Shown piece by piece: positions 26,005 to 36,349 of a stretch of DNA of 64,000 nucleotides. The translations under genes were made by a program, and so were the position numbers. The stretch spans positions 1 to 64,000 of the forward strand of contig NZ_AFXQ01000012.1 in the NCBI RefSeq assembly GCF_000224415.1, read 5' to 3'. The notes under the pieces were generated by a model that worked only from the letters and a program-made list of their open reading frames with translations, had not been told where the DNA came from and searched no databases. The stretch is from Citricoccus sp. CH26A (lineage in GTDB: Bacteria > Actinomycetota > Actinomycetes > Actinomycetales > Micrococcaceae). Each line of letters begins with the position of its first letter. Within the stretch, counting starts at the first letter, position 1.

Positions 26005-28143
26005 ATGCGTTCTGTCCGCTCCGCACTGTCCACTACCACCGGGAAGGTCCTGGGTTTCCTCGGCGCCAGCGTCCTGGCCGGGATCCTCGTGGCCGGGCTG
26101 GCCCTGCCCCTGGCCGCGACCGGCGGCGCCACCGTCGCCACCGGTTCCGAGCTGCTCGACGAGTTCCCCGCCGAGCTGCGCGAGGAGCCGATCAGCGTTC
26201 CGTCCCGGGTGCTGGCCTCGGACGGCTCCGAGCTGGCCACGTTCTACGCGGAGAACCGCAAGCCGGTGGGCCTGGACGAGATCAGCCCGCACATGCAGGA
26301 GGCGATCGTCGCGATCGAGGACGAGCGGTTCTACGAGCACGGCGGCGTGGACCCGCAGGGGATCGGCCGTGCGCTCGTGAACAACGCCTCCACGGACTCC
26401 GAGCAGGGAGCCTCGACCATCACCCAGCAGTACGTCAACAACATGCTCATCAACGCGGACATGCTCAGCGGCAAGGAGAAGCTGACGATCTCCGGGACCA
26501 AGACGTACATGGACAAGCTGCGCGAGATGAAGCTGGCCGTCTCGGTGGAGCAGGAGATGACGAAGGACCAGATCCTCGAGGGCTACCTGAACATCGTGCT
26601 GCTCGGTGGCCGCACCTACGGGGTGGAGGCCGCGGCGCAGTACTACTGGGGCGTGCCGGCCTCCGAGCTGACGATCGCCCAGTCGGCCACCCTCGCCGGG
26701 CTCGTGAAGTCCCCGAACGGCTACAACCCGCAGACCCGTCCGGACGCCGCCGTGGAACGGCGCAACGTGGTGCTGGACTCGATGCTGGCCCAGGGCTTCA
26801 TCACGGACGCCGAACACGCCGAGGCCACGGCCAGCGAACTGGGCCTGGACGTCCACCCCGAGCAGGCCGGCTGCATCGCCTCCTCCGCCGCCCCGTACTT
26901 CTGTGACTTCGTCCAGCACGAGATCCGCTCCAACGAGGCCTTCGGGCCGGATCCGGAGTCCCGGGAGCAGTTGCTGCACCGCGGGGGGCTCGAGATCACG
27001 ACCACCCTGGACCCGACGCTGCAGCAGCAGGCCCAGGCCTCGGTCGAGGAGACCGTCCCGGCCTCGGACGCCTCGGGCGCCGGGTCCGCACTCGTCTCGG
27101 TCGAGCCGGGCACCGGCAACATCCGGGCGATGGCCCAGAACACGCGGTACTCACCCGAGGAGGGCCGGGGCAACACCGTGCTGAACTTCAACGTGGACGC
27201 CGCCCAGGGCGGGGGCAATGGCTTCCAGGGCGGGTCCTCGCTCAAGCCCTACGTGGCCGCGGCGTGGCTGGAGGACGGCCGGTCCATGGCGGACGTCGTG
27301 GACGCCTCCCAGGACCACTGGCGCCAGGGCGAGCAGTTCCGCGCCTCCTGCCAGCCCGGCGGATCGGTGTCCATCCCGGACGAGGGCGGGTGGAAGGTCA
27401 ACAACGTCATCGACGACATGAAGCGCCCGATGACGGCCGACTTCGGCCTGTACTGGTCCATCAACACCGTCATGGTGAACATGGCCCAGGAACTGGACCT
27501 GTGTGACATCACCGACGTGGCCACCCGGCTCGGCGTGCACCGCGCGGACGACGGCCGGCCGCTCAACCCGGGCAACCCGTCCTTCATCCTCGGTTCGGAG
27601 GAGTTCGCCCCCATGACCCAGGCCGCGGCCTACGCCGCCTTCGCGGACGACGGCCGGTACTGCCGTCCCCGCGCGATCGAGTCCGTCACGGACTCGACCG
27701 GCAAGCGGTACGACGTCGGCGGCCCAGACTGCCAGCAGGCGCTCGATCCCGAGGTGGTGGCCCAGCTGAACGAGACGCTGACCCAGATCGGCCGGCGCAA
27801 CGCGGAGGAGGCCGGCGTGGACCCGGGGGTGCCGATGGGCGGCAAGACCGGCACCAACAATTCCCAGTCCTCCACCTGGTACATCGGCTACACGTCCGGG
27901 CTGTCCACGGCCAGCTGGGTGGGGCGGTACACGGACCTGGAGACCCTTGCCGGGACACGGGTCAACGGGCAGGAGCACGAGCACTTCTGGGGCAGCACCC
28001 TGGCCGGGCCGCAGTGGATGGACTTCATGGAACAGGCGTCCGGCAGCGTCGAGGCCGAGTCGTTCCGCACCCCGACGGACTCCCCGTTCCAGGACCCCGG
28101 CGCCACCGAGCGCTACCGGATGGGCGGGAACGGGACCGGCTGA
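26005..28143 (+). CDS. class A penicillin-binding protein (transglycosylase/transpeptidase)
   Basis: Bifunctional peptidoglycan synthase: polymerises lipid II and crosslinks stem peptides outside the membrane. The 712-residue protein has a short cytoplasmic tail, one membrane anchor (about 17-40), a GT51 domain with catalytic Glu near 105 (EDERFYEHGGVDPQG) and GASTITQQYVNN, and a transpeptidase domain with SSLK (catalytic Ser411, Lys414), SIN (485-487) and KTGT (614-617). All key residues are present. The C-terminus is a short Gly/Pro tail without PASTA domains. ATG follows GAGAGGG. Which of the several actinobacterial class A PBPs it is cannot be told. Confidence 0.93.
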   Translation: MRSVRSALSTTTGKVLGFLGASVLAGILVAGLALPLAATGGATVATGSELLDEFPAELREEPISVPSRVLASDGSELATFYAENRKPVGLDEISPHMQEAIVAIEDERFYEHGGVDPQGIGRALVNNASTDSEQGASTITQQYVNNMLINADMLSGKEKLTISGTKTYMDKLREMKLAVSVEQEMTKDQILEGYLNIVLLGGRTYGVEAAAQYYWGVPASELTIAQSATLAGLVKSPNGYNPQTRPDAAVERRNVVLDSMLAQGFITDAEHAEATASELGLDVHPEQAGCIASSAAPYFCDFVQHEIRSNEAFGPDPESREQLLHRGGLEITTTLDPTLQQQAQASVEETVPASDASGAGSALVSVEPGTGNIRAMAQNTRYSPEEGRGNTVLNFNVDAAQGGGNGFQGGSSLKPYVAAAWLEDGRSMADVVDASQDHWRQGEQFRASCQPGGSVSIPDEGGWKVNNVIDDMKRPMTADFGLYWSINTVMVNMAQELDLCDITDVATRLGVHRADDGRPLNPGNPSFILGSEEFAPMTQAAAYAAFADDGRYCRPRAIESVTDSTGKRYDVGGPDCQQALDPEVVAQLNETLTQIGRRNAEEAGVDPGVPMGGKTGTNNSQSSTWYIGYTSGLSTASWVGRYTDLETLAGTRVNGQEHEHFWGSTLAGPQWMDFMEQASGSVEAESFRTPTDSPFQDPGATERYRMGGNGTG

Positions 28144-28157
28144 CTAGCATCGGGACC

Positions 28158-29234
28158 ATGGGCACCGTGACGAGACCTGCGCGGCGCCCGCCCCTGTCCT
28201 CCTCGCTGCGCCGGTTCACGCCCGAGCGGCTCTCCCCGGGATACTTCGCCTTCGTGATGGGCACGGGCATCCTGTCCATTGGTGCGGCGCAACGGGGCTG
28301 GGACCGGTTCTCGGCCGCGCTGATCGTGCTGGCCGCCGTCGGGTACGCCGTGCTGGTGGTGCTCAACGGCTGGCGGCTGCTGGCATACCGCGGTGCCTAC
28401 GCGGCCGACTTCCACGACTCCGCGAGGGCGTTCCTCGTGTTCACCTTCGTGGCGGCCACGGACGTGCTGGCCGTGTCGCTGGCCGGCATCGGCATCATCG
28501 GACCCGCCGCGGCGCTGCTCGTGGTCGGGTCGGTGAGCTGGCTGCTGCTGGGTTATGCCGTGCCGTGGGCCGCGGTGCTGGGCCGGTCCGAGCGGCCGGT
28601 GACCGCCGCCGCCAACGGCACCTGGTTCATCTGGGTGGTCGCCGCGCAGTCGGTGGCCGTGGTGGCGGCGACCCTGGAACCCGAGCTGGCGGAGGTGCGC
28701 CAGGGGCTGGCCATGCTGGCCGTCTTCGCCTGGTCGGTCGGTCTGGTGCTGTACGTGGCCGTGGCCATCCTGGTGGTCTACCGGATGCTGGCCTACCCGT
28801 TGGAGCCCGAGCAGTTCCAGCCGCCCTACTGGGTCTCGATGGGCGCGATCGCCATCACCATCGTGGCCGGGGCGAGGATCGTGGAGATGGAGAGCACCCC
28901 CATGGTGGACGCCGTCCGCGGGCTCGTGGCCGGGGCCGCGGTCGTGCTCTGGTGCTTCGCCACGTGGCTGATCCCGGTGCTCTTCGCCGCCGGTGTCTGG
29001 CGGCATGTGCTGAAGAGGGTCCCCCTGCGATACACCCCGACCCTGTGGAGCATCGTCTTCCCGCTGGGTATGTACGCCGTGGCCGGGATGTACCTGGGCC
29101 GGGCGGACCAGCTGCCGATCGTGGCCCGGATCGGGGAACTGTGGGTCTGGGTGGCGCTGGCGGCCTGGATGGCCACGACGCTGGCCATGATCGGGTCCTG
29201 GGTCCGCGTCATCCACCGCGAGGTCGCGCGGTGA
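28158..29234 (+). CDS. TDT family (TehA/SLAC1-like) transporter
   Basis: Ten-helix membrane channel or transporter of the tellurite-resistance/dicarboxylate transporter family, moving small anions or malate. The 358 residues begin with a basic tail, then RLSPGYFAFVMGTGILSIGA, the family's first helix, and further helices with the family's spacing (TWFIWVVAAQSVAV; WSIVFPLGMYAVAGMYL). ATG at 28158 is chosen because TAGCAT at 28145-28150 lies 7 nt upstream, fitting a leaderless transcript. Its stop overlaps the thymidine kinase GTG (GTGA). No tellurite-related gene is nearby. Confidence 0.83.
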   Translation: MGTVTRPARRPPLSSSLRRFTPERLSPGYFAFVMGTGILSIGAAQRGWDRFSAALIVLAAVGYAVLVVLNGWRLLAYRGAYAADFHDSARAFLVFTFVAATDVLAVSLAGIGIIGPAAALLVVGSVSWLLLGYAVPWAAVLGRSERPVTAAANGTWFIWVVAAQSVAVVAATLEPELAEVRQGLAMLAVFAWSVGLVLYVAVAILVVYRMLAYPLEPEQFQPPYWVSMGAIAITIVAGARIVEMESTPMVDAVRGLVAGAAVVLWCFATWLIPVLFAAGVWRHVLKRVPLRYTPTLWSIVFPLGMYAVAGMYLGRADQLPIVARIGELWVWVALAAWMATTLAMIGSWVRVIHREVAR

Positions 29235-29836
29235 CCGGGCTGCGGGGCAGCGGACCGCGCGCCATCGCGAGAGAGCGGGCCGGCGAACTGCAGGTGATCG
29301 CCGGGCCGATGTTCGCCGGCAAGTCCGAGGAACTGATGCGCCGGGTCCGCCGTGCCTGGCTGGCCGGGCTCTCCGTGGAGGTGGTCAACCACGCCCTGGA
29401 CGTGCGCCACGGCTCGCGGGACGTGGCCTCCCACGCCGGGCAGCGCATCCCGGCCCGGTCCGTGCCCGACGCCGCCGGGCTGGCCGGTCTCGTGGCCGGC
29501 CAGGACCTGGACCTGCTGGCGATCGACGAGGCCCAGTTCTTCGGCTCCGACCTGGTCCCGGTGGTCACGCGGCTGGCCGGGGAGGGGCTCACGGTCGTGG
29601 TCTCCGGGCTGTGCGTGACCTTCGACGGCCTGCCGTTCGAACCGCTGCCGGCACTCATGGCCCTGGCGGAGGAGGTGGTCAAGCTGACCGCCGTCTGCTC
29701 GGTGTGCGGCCGGGACGCCGCCTTCCACGTGCGGGTCGTCCCCAGCGGGACGCCGTCGAGGGCCGGCGGGGCCGCCCGGGCCGAGCACGTGGGCGGCACG
29801 GAGACGTACCAGGCGCGGTGCCGCGCCCACGCCTGA
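29231..29836 (+). CDS. tdk: thymidine kinase
   Basis: Salvage enzyme phosphorylating thymidine with ATP. The 201-residue protein has the P-loop GPMFAGKSEELMRRVRRA, the Walker B-like LLAIDEAQFF with catalytic Glu, the SGLCVTFDGLPFEPLP lid region, and zinc ligands CSVCGRDA and CRAH at the lasso. GTG at 29231 overlaps the upstream transporter stop by GTGA and leaves an 18-residue extension before the first beta strand. Convergent with the DNA polymerase gene 15 bp away. Confidence 0.93.
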   Translation: MTGLRGSGPRAIARERAGELQVIAGPMFAGKSEELMRRVRRAWLAGLSVEVVNHALDVRHGSRDVASHAGQRIPARSVPDAAGLAGLVAGQDLDLLAIDEAQFFGSDLVPVVTRLAGEGLTVVVSGLCVTFDGLPFEPLPALMALAEEVVKLTAVCSVCGRDAAFHVRVVPSGTPSRAGGAARAEHVGGTETYQARCRAHA

Positions 29837-29851
29837 CCCGGGCGAGCCGTC

Positions 29852-31702
29852 CTAACCCGCCTCGGCGTAGGACTCCACCGCGGCGACCGTGAGCGGGAAC
29901 TCCACCGGTGCCGCCCCGAACAGCAGCCGGCCGGCGGTCGCGGCCGCCTCGGTGACGATCTGTCCGACGGCGGGGGCCTCCTCGGCGGGCCCGTGCAGCA
30001 CCACCTCGTCATGGACGAAGAACACCAGCCGGGTTCGCAGCCCCCGCTTATGGTCCCGGTGGCCCGCGCGCAACCGGCGCCGGATCTCACCCATCCAGCA
30101 CAGGGCCCACTCGGCCGCCGTGCCCTGGACCACGAAGTTGCGGGTGAACCGGCCGGCCGCCGCGCGCATCGACCGGGACCGGGACTCGGCCTCGGCCGTG
30201 CCGACGTCCCGGACCCCGGCCAGCCAGTCCGGCCCCACCGCCGGGGAGGTCCGGCCCAGCCAGGTGGCCACCTGGCCGCCCTCCTCGCCGCGGCGCGCGG
30301 CCCGCTCGAGCAGCCCGATGGCCTCGGGGTACAGGCGGCGCAGGTGCGGCATCAGCACGGCCGAGTCACCCGTCGTGGCCCCGTACATGGCACCGAGCAG
30401 CGCGATCTTCGCCCGGGTCCGGTCACCGATCCCGGACCCGGTCTGCCGGCCCTGCTCCGCCACCGCCAGGTACAGGTCGTGCCCGCCGCCGGCGGCCGCC
30501 AGGGCCCGGTCCTGTGACATGGCCGCCAGGATGCGCGGTTCCACCTGGGAGGCATCGGCCACGGTGAGCAGCCATCCCGGGTCCGCCCGCACGGCATCCC
30601 GTACGGCCGCGGGGACCTGCATGGCCCCGCCGCCGTGGGCGGCCCAGCGCCCGGTCACCACCCCGCCCACCGCGTACGCGGCGTGGAAGCGGCCGTCCCG
30701 GACCCACTCGTCCAGCCAGTGCCAGCCGTTGGCCGTCCACAACCGGTACAGGTGCTTGTACTCCAGCACGGGTGCCACCAGCTCCGCGCGGCGCGGCGAG
30801 TCCGCACCGCCGCCACGGGCCCATTCCTTCAGTTCCCAGGCCCGGGTGGAGGACACCCGCACCCCGGCCGCCGTGAGTCCCCGCAGCAGGTCCTGGGGAG
30901 AATCGGGATTGAGGCCGGGGACGCCGAGGCCCGCGGCGATGCGCTGGGCCAGCTCCTGCAGCAGCCGCGGCCGTTCGCCCTCCCGGGGGCGGGGCCCGAG
31001 CCGGCGCCGGAGCATCTCCTCGTGGACGTCCCGGCGCCAGGGCAGTCCCTCCTGCAGCATCTCCGCCGCGACCAGCGCACCCTGGGACTCCGCGGCCAGC
31101 AACAGCATCAGGCGCTGCGGATGCCGGGCACCGGCGACGGCGGCCAGCTGGGTGGCCAGTTCCCGCGCCAGCTCGGTGGCCCCGGGGCTGCCGTCCCGTC
31201 CGGCACCCGCGGCCGGCAGGTCGAAGAACGCCTCCTGGTCCGGCGGCCCCGGCCGCGGGGCCTGACCGTAGGGTTCCGGGTCCCGGACGGGCACGACGGC
31301 GGCGGGGGAGTACCGCACGCCGGTCGCCTCGAGCGTGGCCGCACCGAGGAGGATGCGCTGGGCGAGGCCGAGGTCCCAGCACCGGCCGAGTTCGATGCCG
31401 GCCCGCAACAGCGGCGGGTAGTCGGTGGCCACGGAGGCGAACACCCAGCGGATGGACGCGGGGTCCGTCCCGAGGCGCTCCGGCAGCGCCCGGACGAGGC
31501 CGGGCAGCTGGTCCGGGCCGGCCGTGGGTCCCCGTGCGATCCGGTCACCGTCGACCAGGACGGCCTCCCACGATCCCGGGGTGCCGGAACCGCTGCGTGC
31601 CGGTACCGGGGCGGACCGGGCGGACGACCCGGCAGGCGGTGCCGACGACCCGGCGGACGGGCCCGCCGAGGCCGCGGCGGCCGGACCGAGGACGATGTGC
31701 AT
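29852..31702 (-). CDS. family A DNA polymerase (3'-5' exonuclease-like/polymerase)
   Basis: A PolA-related polymerase of 616 residues lacking the 5' nuclease domain, of the type that accompanies full-length PolA in actinobacteria and probably acts in repair. The polymerase palm carries motif A (VADASQVEPRILAAMSQD), the O-helix region DRTRAKIALLGAMYGATTGD and motif C FFVHDEVVLHG with catalytic Asp. The N-terminal third should be the exonuclease-like fold but clear exonuclease acidic motifs are not evident, and an Ala/Pro/Ser-rich stretch (about 10-45) interrupts it; proofreading is doubtful. ATG at 31702 is used, four codons after a GTG-type alternative. Confidence 0.85.
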   Translation of the reverse strand: MHIVLGPAAAASAGPSAGSSAPPAGSSARSAPVPARSGSGTPGSWEAVLVDGDRIARGPTAGPDQLPGLVRALPERLGTDPASIRWVFASVATDYPPLLRAGIELGRCWDLGLAQRILLGAATLEATGVRYSPAAVVPVRDPEPYGQAPRPGPPDQEAFFDLPAAGAGRDGSPGATELARELATQLAAVAGARHPQRLMLLLAAESQGALVAAEMLQEGLPWRRDVHEEMLRRRLGPRPREGERPRLLQELAQRIAAGLGVPGLNPDSPQDLLRGLTAAGVRVSSTRAWELKEWARGGGADSPRRAELVAPVLEYKHLYRLWTANGWHWLDEWVRDGRFHAAYAVGGVVTGRWAAHGGGAMQVPAAVRDAVRADPGWLLTVADASQVEPRILAAMSQDRALAAAGGGHDLYLAVAEQGRQTGSGIGDRTRAKIALLGAMYGATTGDSAVLMPHLRRLYPEAIGLLERAARRGEEGGQVATWLGRTSPAVGPDWLAGVRDVGTAEAESRSRSMRAAAGRFTRNFVVQGTAAEWALCWMGEIRRRLRAGHRDHKRGLRTRLVFFVHDEVVLHGPAEEAPAVGQIVTEAAATAGRLLFGAAPVEFPLTVAAVESYAEAG

Positions 31703-31762
31703 GCCCCCAGTCAACCGGACGCCGCGACCGCGCCGGTACTTTCGCCCTGCCCCCGGCTGGGA

Positions 31763-31768
31763 TAGGTT
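31763..31768 (+). promoter_or_regulatory. -10 box of fdhA, leaderless start
   Basis: TAGGTT ends 6 nt before the fdhA ATG at 31775, so transcription should start at or next to the A of ATG. The -35 region at the usual spacing (31740-31745, TTTCGC) is weak, as is common for such promoters. Confidence 0.5.
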
Positions 31769-31774
31769 GGTCCC

Positions 31775-34700
31775 ATGGCACGGTTCAGCTTCCTGGAATG
31801 GCCGGTCATCCGGCAGTTCCGCACGGACGACTCCTCCGGTCGAAGCTCTGCCGTGACCTCTCCGACCACGCGGGCCATCGCCCCGCGCACCACCACCGCG
31901 GACCGCTCCGTGCAGAGCGTGTGCCCGTACTGCGCGGTGGGCTGCGGGCAGAAGGTCTTCGTCACGGACGAGAGGGTCGTGCAGATCGAGGGGGACCCGG
32001 ACTCACCGATCTCCCGCGGTCGGCTGTGCCCCAAGGGGTCGGCGAGCGAACAGCTCGTCAACGCCTCCAACCGCCAGACGAAGGTCCTCTACCGGGCGCC
32101 GCGGGCCACCGAGTGGCAGGAGATGGACCTCGAGACCGCCACCGAGATGGTGGTGGACCGGTTCCTGGCGTCCCGCCGCAACGGCTGGCAGGACCTGGAC
32201 GAGCAGGGCCGCCGGCTGGCCCGCACCATGGGGATCGCCTCCCTGGGCGGGGCCACGCTGGACAATGAGGAGAACTACCTCATCAAGAAGCTGTTCACGG
32301 CGGCCGGCGCGATCCAGATCGAGAACCAGGCCCGTATTTGACACTCCGCCACGGTTCCCGGTCTGGGGACCTCCTTCGGGCGCGGCGGCGCCACCCAATC
32401 GCTGCAGGACATGGCCAACGCTGACTGCATTGTCATCCAGGGCTCGAACATGGCCGAGGCCCACCCCGTGGGCTTCCAGTGGGTGACCGAGGCCAAGGCG
32501 CGCGGTGCCAAGGTCTTCCACGTGGACCCGCGCTTCTCGCGCACCTCGGCGGTGGCGGACAAGCACGTGCCGATCCGTGCCGGTTCGGACATCGTGCTGC
32601 TGGGCGCGCTGATCAACTACGTCCTGACCCACGAGAAGTGGTTCAGGGAGTACGTGGTGGCCTACACGAACGCCGCGACGATCGTGAACGAGGACTTCCG
32701 GGACGCCGAGGACCTGGACGGGCTGTTCTCCGGGTACGACGAGGAGTCCGGCGGCTACGACATGGAGTCCTGGGCCTACGAGCCGGAGCCCGGCAGCGGT
32801 TCCGGGGGCACCGGCGTCGGGGACGGGACCGCGGGGGACAGCGCCCGGGAGGACGGGGCGGAGGCCTCCACGGAGGCGGCCGGCCAGCAGTACGGTTCCG
32901 GTGGCCCGGACGTCGAGACGCACGTGCCGCGCCGGGACGAGACGCTGCAGCACCCGCGCACCGTGTTCCAGATCCTGAAGCGCCACTACGCGCGCTACAC
33001 CCCGGAGATGGTGCGGGACGCCTGCGGGATCCCGGTGGCGGACTTCGAGGAGCTGGCCCGGACGATCACGGAGAACTCCGGCCGCGAGCGCACCACCTGC
33101 TTCGCCTATGCCGTGGGCTGGACGCAGCACACGGTCGGCGCCCAGTACATCCGCACGGCCACCATCCTGCAGCTGCTGCTGGGGAACATGGGACGCCCGG
33201 GCGGGGGCATCATGGCCCTGCGCGGCCACGCGTCCATCCAGGGCTGCACGGACATCCCCACCCTGTTCAACCTGCTGCCCGGGTACCTGCCGATGCCCAC
33301 CGTGGAGAAGCAGGACCTGGGTACCTACCTGGACTCGATCGCCTCCAAGAAGCAGAAGGGCTACTGGGCCGAGGCGGACGCCTACACCGTCAGCCTGCTC
33401 AAGGCCTGGTGGGGGGATGCCGCCCACGCGGGCAACGACTACGCCTACGACTACATCCCCCGCCTCACCGGTCCCCACGGCACCTACCAGACCGTGGAGG
33501 GGATGATCGCCGGGGACGTCGAGGGCTACTTCCTGCTCGGGCAGAACCCGGCGGTCGGCTCCGCCAACGGCCGCATGCAGCGGATGGGCATGTCCCACCT
33601 GAAGTGGCTCGTGGTCCGGGACTTCCAGCTCATCGAGTCCGCCACCTGGTGGAAGGACGGTCCGGAGATCGCCACCGGCGAGCTGCGCACCGAGGACATC
33701 GAGACCGAGGTGTTCTTCTTCCCGGCCGCCAACCACGTGGAGAAGGCCGGCACCTTCACCCAGACCCAGCGTCTGGTGCAGTGGCGCCACCAGGCCGTGG
33801 CCCCGCCGGGTGACGCCCAGTCCGAGCTGCAGTTCTTCCACGAGCTCGGCAAGCGGATCCGGGCCCGGCTGGCGGACTCCACCGACCCCCGCGACCGCCC
33901 GCTGCTGGACCTGACCTGGGACTACCCGGAGGACGAGCACGGGGAGCCCGACGGCGAGGCCATCCTGCAGGAGATCAACGGCCACCAGCTCACCGGGCCC
34001 GACGCCGGCACGCTGCTCTCCAGCTACACCCAGTTGAAGGCGGACGGTTCCACGGCCGGTGGCTGCTGGATCTACACCGGCGTCTTCGCGGACGGGATCA
34101 ACCACGCCGCCGACCGCACTCCGGGCGGTGGCGACGGTCCCCAGACCGAGGAATGGGGCTGGGCCTGGCCCTCGAACCGGCGGATCCTGTACAACCGGGC
34201 CTCGGCGGACCCGCAGGGCCGGCCCTGGAGCGAGCGCAAGAAGCTCGTCTGGTGGGATGAGGACCAGGGCAAGTGGGTCGGCAACGACATCCCGGACTTC
34301 CCCGTGGACCGTGCGCCCGGCAGCACCCCGGACCCCTCATTGGGCGGTGCGGCCGCGCTGGCCGGGGACGACCCGTTCATCATGCAGGCCGACGGCAAGG
34401 GCTGGCTCTTCGCGCCCAAGGGGATGGTCGACGGTCCGCTGCCGACCCACTACGAGGCGCAGGAGTCCCCGGTGCGCAACCCGCTGTACCGGCAGCAGCA
34501 CAACCCCACCCGGGTCACCCTGCCCCGCAAGGACAACCTCAGCGCGCCCGAACCGGGCGCCCCGGGGTCGGACGTGTACCCCTTCGTGTTCACCACGTAC
34601 CGGCTGACCGAGCACCACACCGCCGGCGGGATGAGCCGGTGGCTGCCGTACCTGGCCGAGCTGCAGCCCGAGATGTTCTGCGAGGTCTCCCCGGAACTGG

Positions 34701-35155
34701 CCGCCAAGCGCGGGCTGGAACCCTACGGCTGGGCCACGCTGATCTCCCCGCGGGCGGCCATCGAGGCGAAGGTCCTGGTCACCGAGCGGATGAGGCCGCT
34801 GCGGGTGGGCGGACAGACGGTCCACCAGATCGGACTGCCCTACCACTGGGGCGTCGGCAACGACGCGGTCGTCACGGGTGACTCCGCCAATGACCTGCTG
34901 GGCATCACCCTGGACCCGAACGTGCTCATCCAGGGCTCCAAGGTCGGCGCCGTGGACATCCGGCCGGGACGGCGACCCCAGGGCAGGCAGCTGTTGCAGC
35001 TGGTGGAGGACTACCAGCGCAGGGCGCACCTGACCGTGGAGTCGGGCAACGAGGGCGTCACCGGCAGCCACGAGGAGGCCGGCGCCGAGGAGGCCACTGA
35101 CCGGTCCGAGCGGCTGGACCACGAATCGACGGACCAGCCAGGAGCCGAGGAGTAG
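31775..35155 (+). CDS. fdhA: formate dehydrogenase alpha subunit, selenocysteine at codon 189 (TGA)
   Basis: Molybdopterin (bis-MGD) enzyme oxidising formate to CO2; its electrons pass to the iron-sulfur subunit encoded next. The 1126-residue product is obtained only if TGA at 32339-32341 is read as selenocysteine: upstream the chain ends IENQARI, downstream it resumes HSATVPGL in the same frame, exactly the Sec-His position of FDH-N/FDH-O/FDH-H. A [4Fe-4S] site is formed by Cys50, 53, 57 and 85 (CPYCAVGC, GRLCPKG). Further molybdopterin motifs follow (GRPGGGIMALRGHASIQG; FLLGQNPAVGSANGRMQR). A Gly/Ser/Glu-rich insert lies near residues 330-385 and the C-terminus is acidic. No twin-arginine signal is evident, so it is probably cytoplasmic-facing. 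Gene predictors will split it in two. Confidence 0.95.
32353..32371 (+). promoter_or_regulatory. bacterial SECIS hairpin within fdhA
   Basis: Stem GGTTCCC/GGGGACC (7 bp, one G-U) closes a five-base loop GGTCT. Eleven nt separate the TGA from the stem, and the loop G's lie 19 nt after it. Escherichia coli fdhF uses the same GGUCU loop and spacing to bind the SelB winged-helix domain. This identifies the TGA as a selenocysteine codon independently of homology. Confidence 0.9.
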
Positions 35156-36349
35156 ATGCAGCGACTGACCGCACCGGACGCGGCCGCCGTGGGGGACAAC
35201 CCCACGGCGGACGCCCACTACGAGCACCCCCACGCCCGCAAGGGCTTCTTCACGGACACCTCGATCTGCATCGGCTGCAAGGCCTGCGAGGTGGCCTGCA
35301 AGGAGTGGAACCGCAACCCGGCGGACTCGGACTACGAGCTGTCCAACTCCTCCTTCGACAACTCCGAGGGCCTCAGCGCGGACACCTGGCGCCACGTCGC
35401 CTTCATCGAGCAGGACCGCGGCCGCATCGAGGCGGCCCGCGAGTCCGGGCGCGCACTCGTGAGCCTGGGCATGCCCCGGATCCGTCCCGCCGACGTGCCC
35501 ACCACCGCGGGGGAGGCGATCACCACCGCCGTCACCGGGGGGATGACCGGCCCGCTCTCGGAGGTGGCCGGGCGACCGCCGGCGGGCCTTCCCCCCGCCC
35601 CTGACCTCGGGGAACTCGACGTGCTGTCCTCGCTGGGCGGCGGGCCCACCCGGCCCGAGGACGCGGGTGCCGTGGACACGACCCCGCCGGACACCCCCGA
35701 GTTCCGCTGGCTGATGTCCTCGGACGTCTGCAAGCACTGCACCAACGCCGGCTGCCTGGACGTGTGCCCCACCGGGGCGCTGTTCCGCACCGAGCACGGC
35801 ACGGTGGTGGTCCAGGACGATGTCTGCAACGGCTGCGGCACGTGCGTGGCCGGCTGCCCGTTCGGGGTCATCGAGCGGCGCAAGGACGGCATCGCCCAGC
35901 CGAAGACGGAGCGCTCCGCGGCCCCGGTCACGCCCACCGGGCCCGGGAAACCGGAGAAGGCCCGCAACGTCGGCGTGGCCCAGAAGTGCACGCTCTGCTA
36001 TGACCGGCTCGTCGACGACCAGACCCCGGCCTGCGCCCAGGCCTGCCCGACGACGTCCATCAAGTACGGCGAACGCGAGGACCTGGTGAGCGGGGCCCGG
36101 GAGCGGGTGGCCCGGCTCCACGCCGAGGGGCGCACCGAGGCCCGGCTCTACGGGGCCAACCCGAACGACGGCGTCGGCGGGACCGGGTCGGTGTTCCTGC
36201 TGCTGGACGAGCCGGAGGTCTACGGCCTGCCGCCGGACCCCCGCGTGCCGACCGCCGACCTGCCCCGCATGTACGCCCGCGCCGGGCTCGCCATGGCCGG
36301 GATGGCCGCGGCCTCCGCGCTCGCGTTCGTGCTGGGAGGACGCCAGTGA
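35156..36349 (+). CDS. fdhB: formate dehydrogenase iron-sulfur (beta) subunit
   Basis: Electron-transfer subunit of 397 residues with four ferredoxin-type [4Fe-4S] clusters: CIGCKACEVAC (about 38-48), CKHCTNAGCLDVCP (near 192-205), CNGCGTCVAGCP, and CTLCYDRL...CAQACP. A C-terminal hydrophobic segment (AGLAMAGMAAASALAFVLGG) anchors it in the membrane, as in FdnH. Between the first and second clusters is a Pro/Gly-rich insertion of about 90 residues (about 90-185) not expected in the E. coli protein. ATG follows the fdhA TAG with no gap, and the stop overlaps the next GTG (GTGA). It should relay electrons from FdhA to the NrfD-type subunit and quinone. Confidence 0.93.
   Translation: MQRLTAPDAAAVGDNPTADAHYEHPHARKGFFTDTSICIGCKACEVACKEWNRNPADSDYELSNSSFDNSEGLSADTWRHVAFIEQDRGRIEAARESGRALVSLGMPRIRPADVPTTAGEAITTAVTGGMTGPLSEVAGRPPAGLPPAPDLGELDVLSSLGGGPTRPEDAGAVDTTPPDTPEFRWLMSSDVCKHCTNAGCLDVCPTGALFRTEHGTVVVQDDVCNGCGTCVAGCPFGVIERRKDGIAQPKTERSAAPVTPTGPGKPEKARNVGVAQKCTLCYDRLVDDQTPACAQACPTTSIKYGEREDLVSGARERVARLHAEGRTEARLYGANPNDGVGGTGSVFLLLDEPEVYGLPPDPRVPTADLPRMYARAGLAMAGMAAASALAFVLGGRQ

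Noticed and set aside
31775-32341. Separate 188-residue molybdopterin protein ending at TGA
   Set aside because: The TGA is a selenocysteine codon with a SECIS hairpin; the gene continues to 35155.
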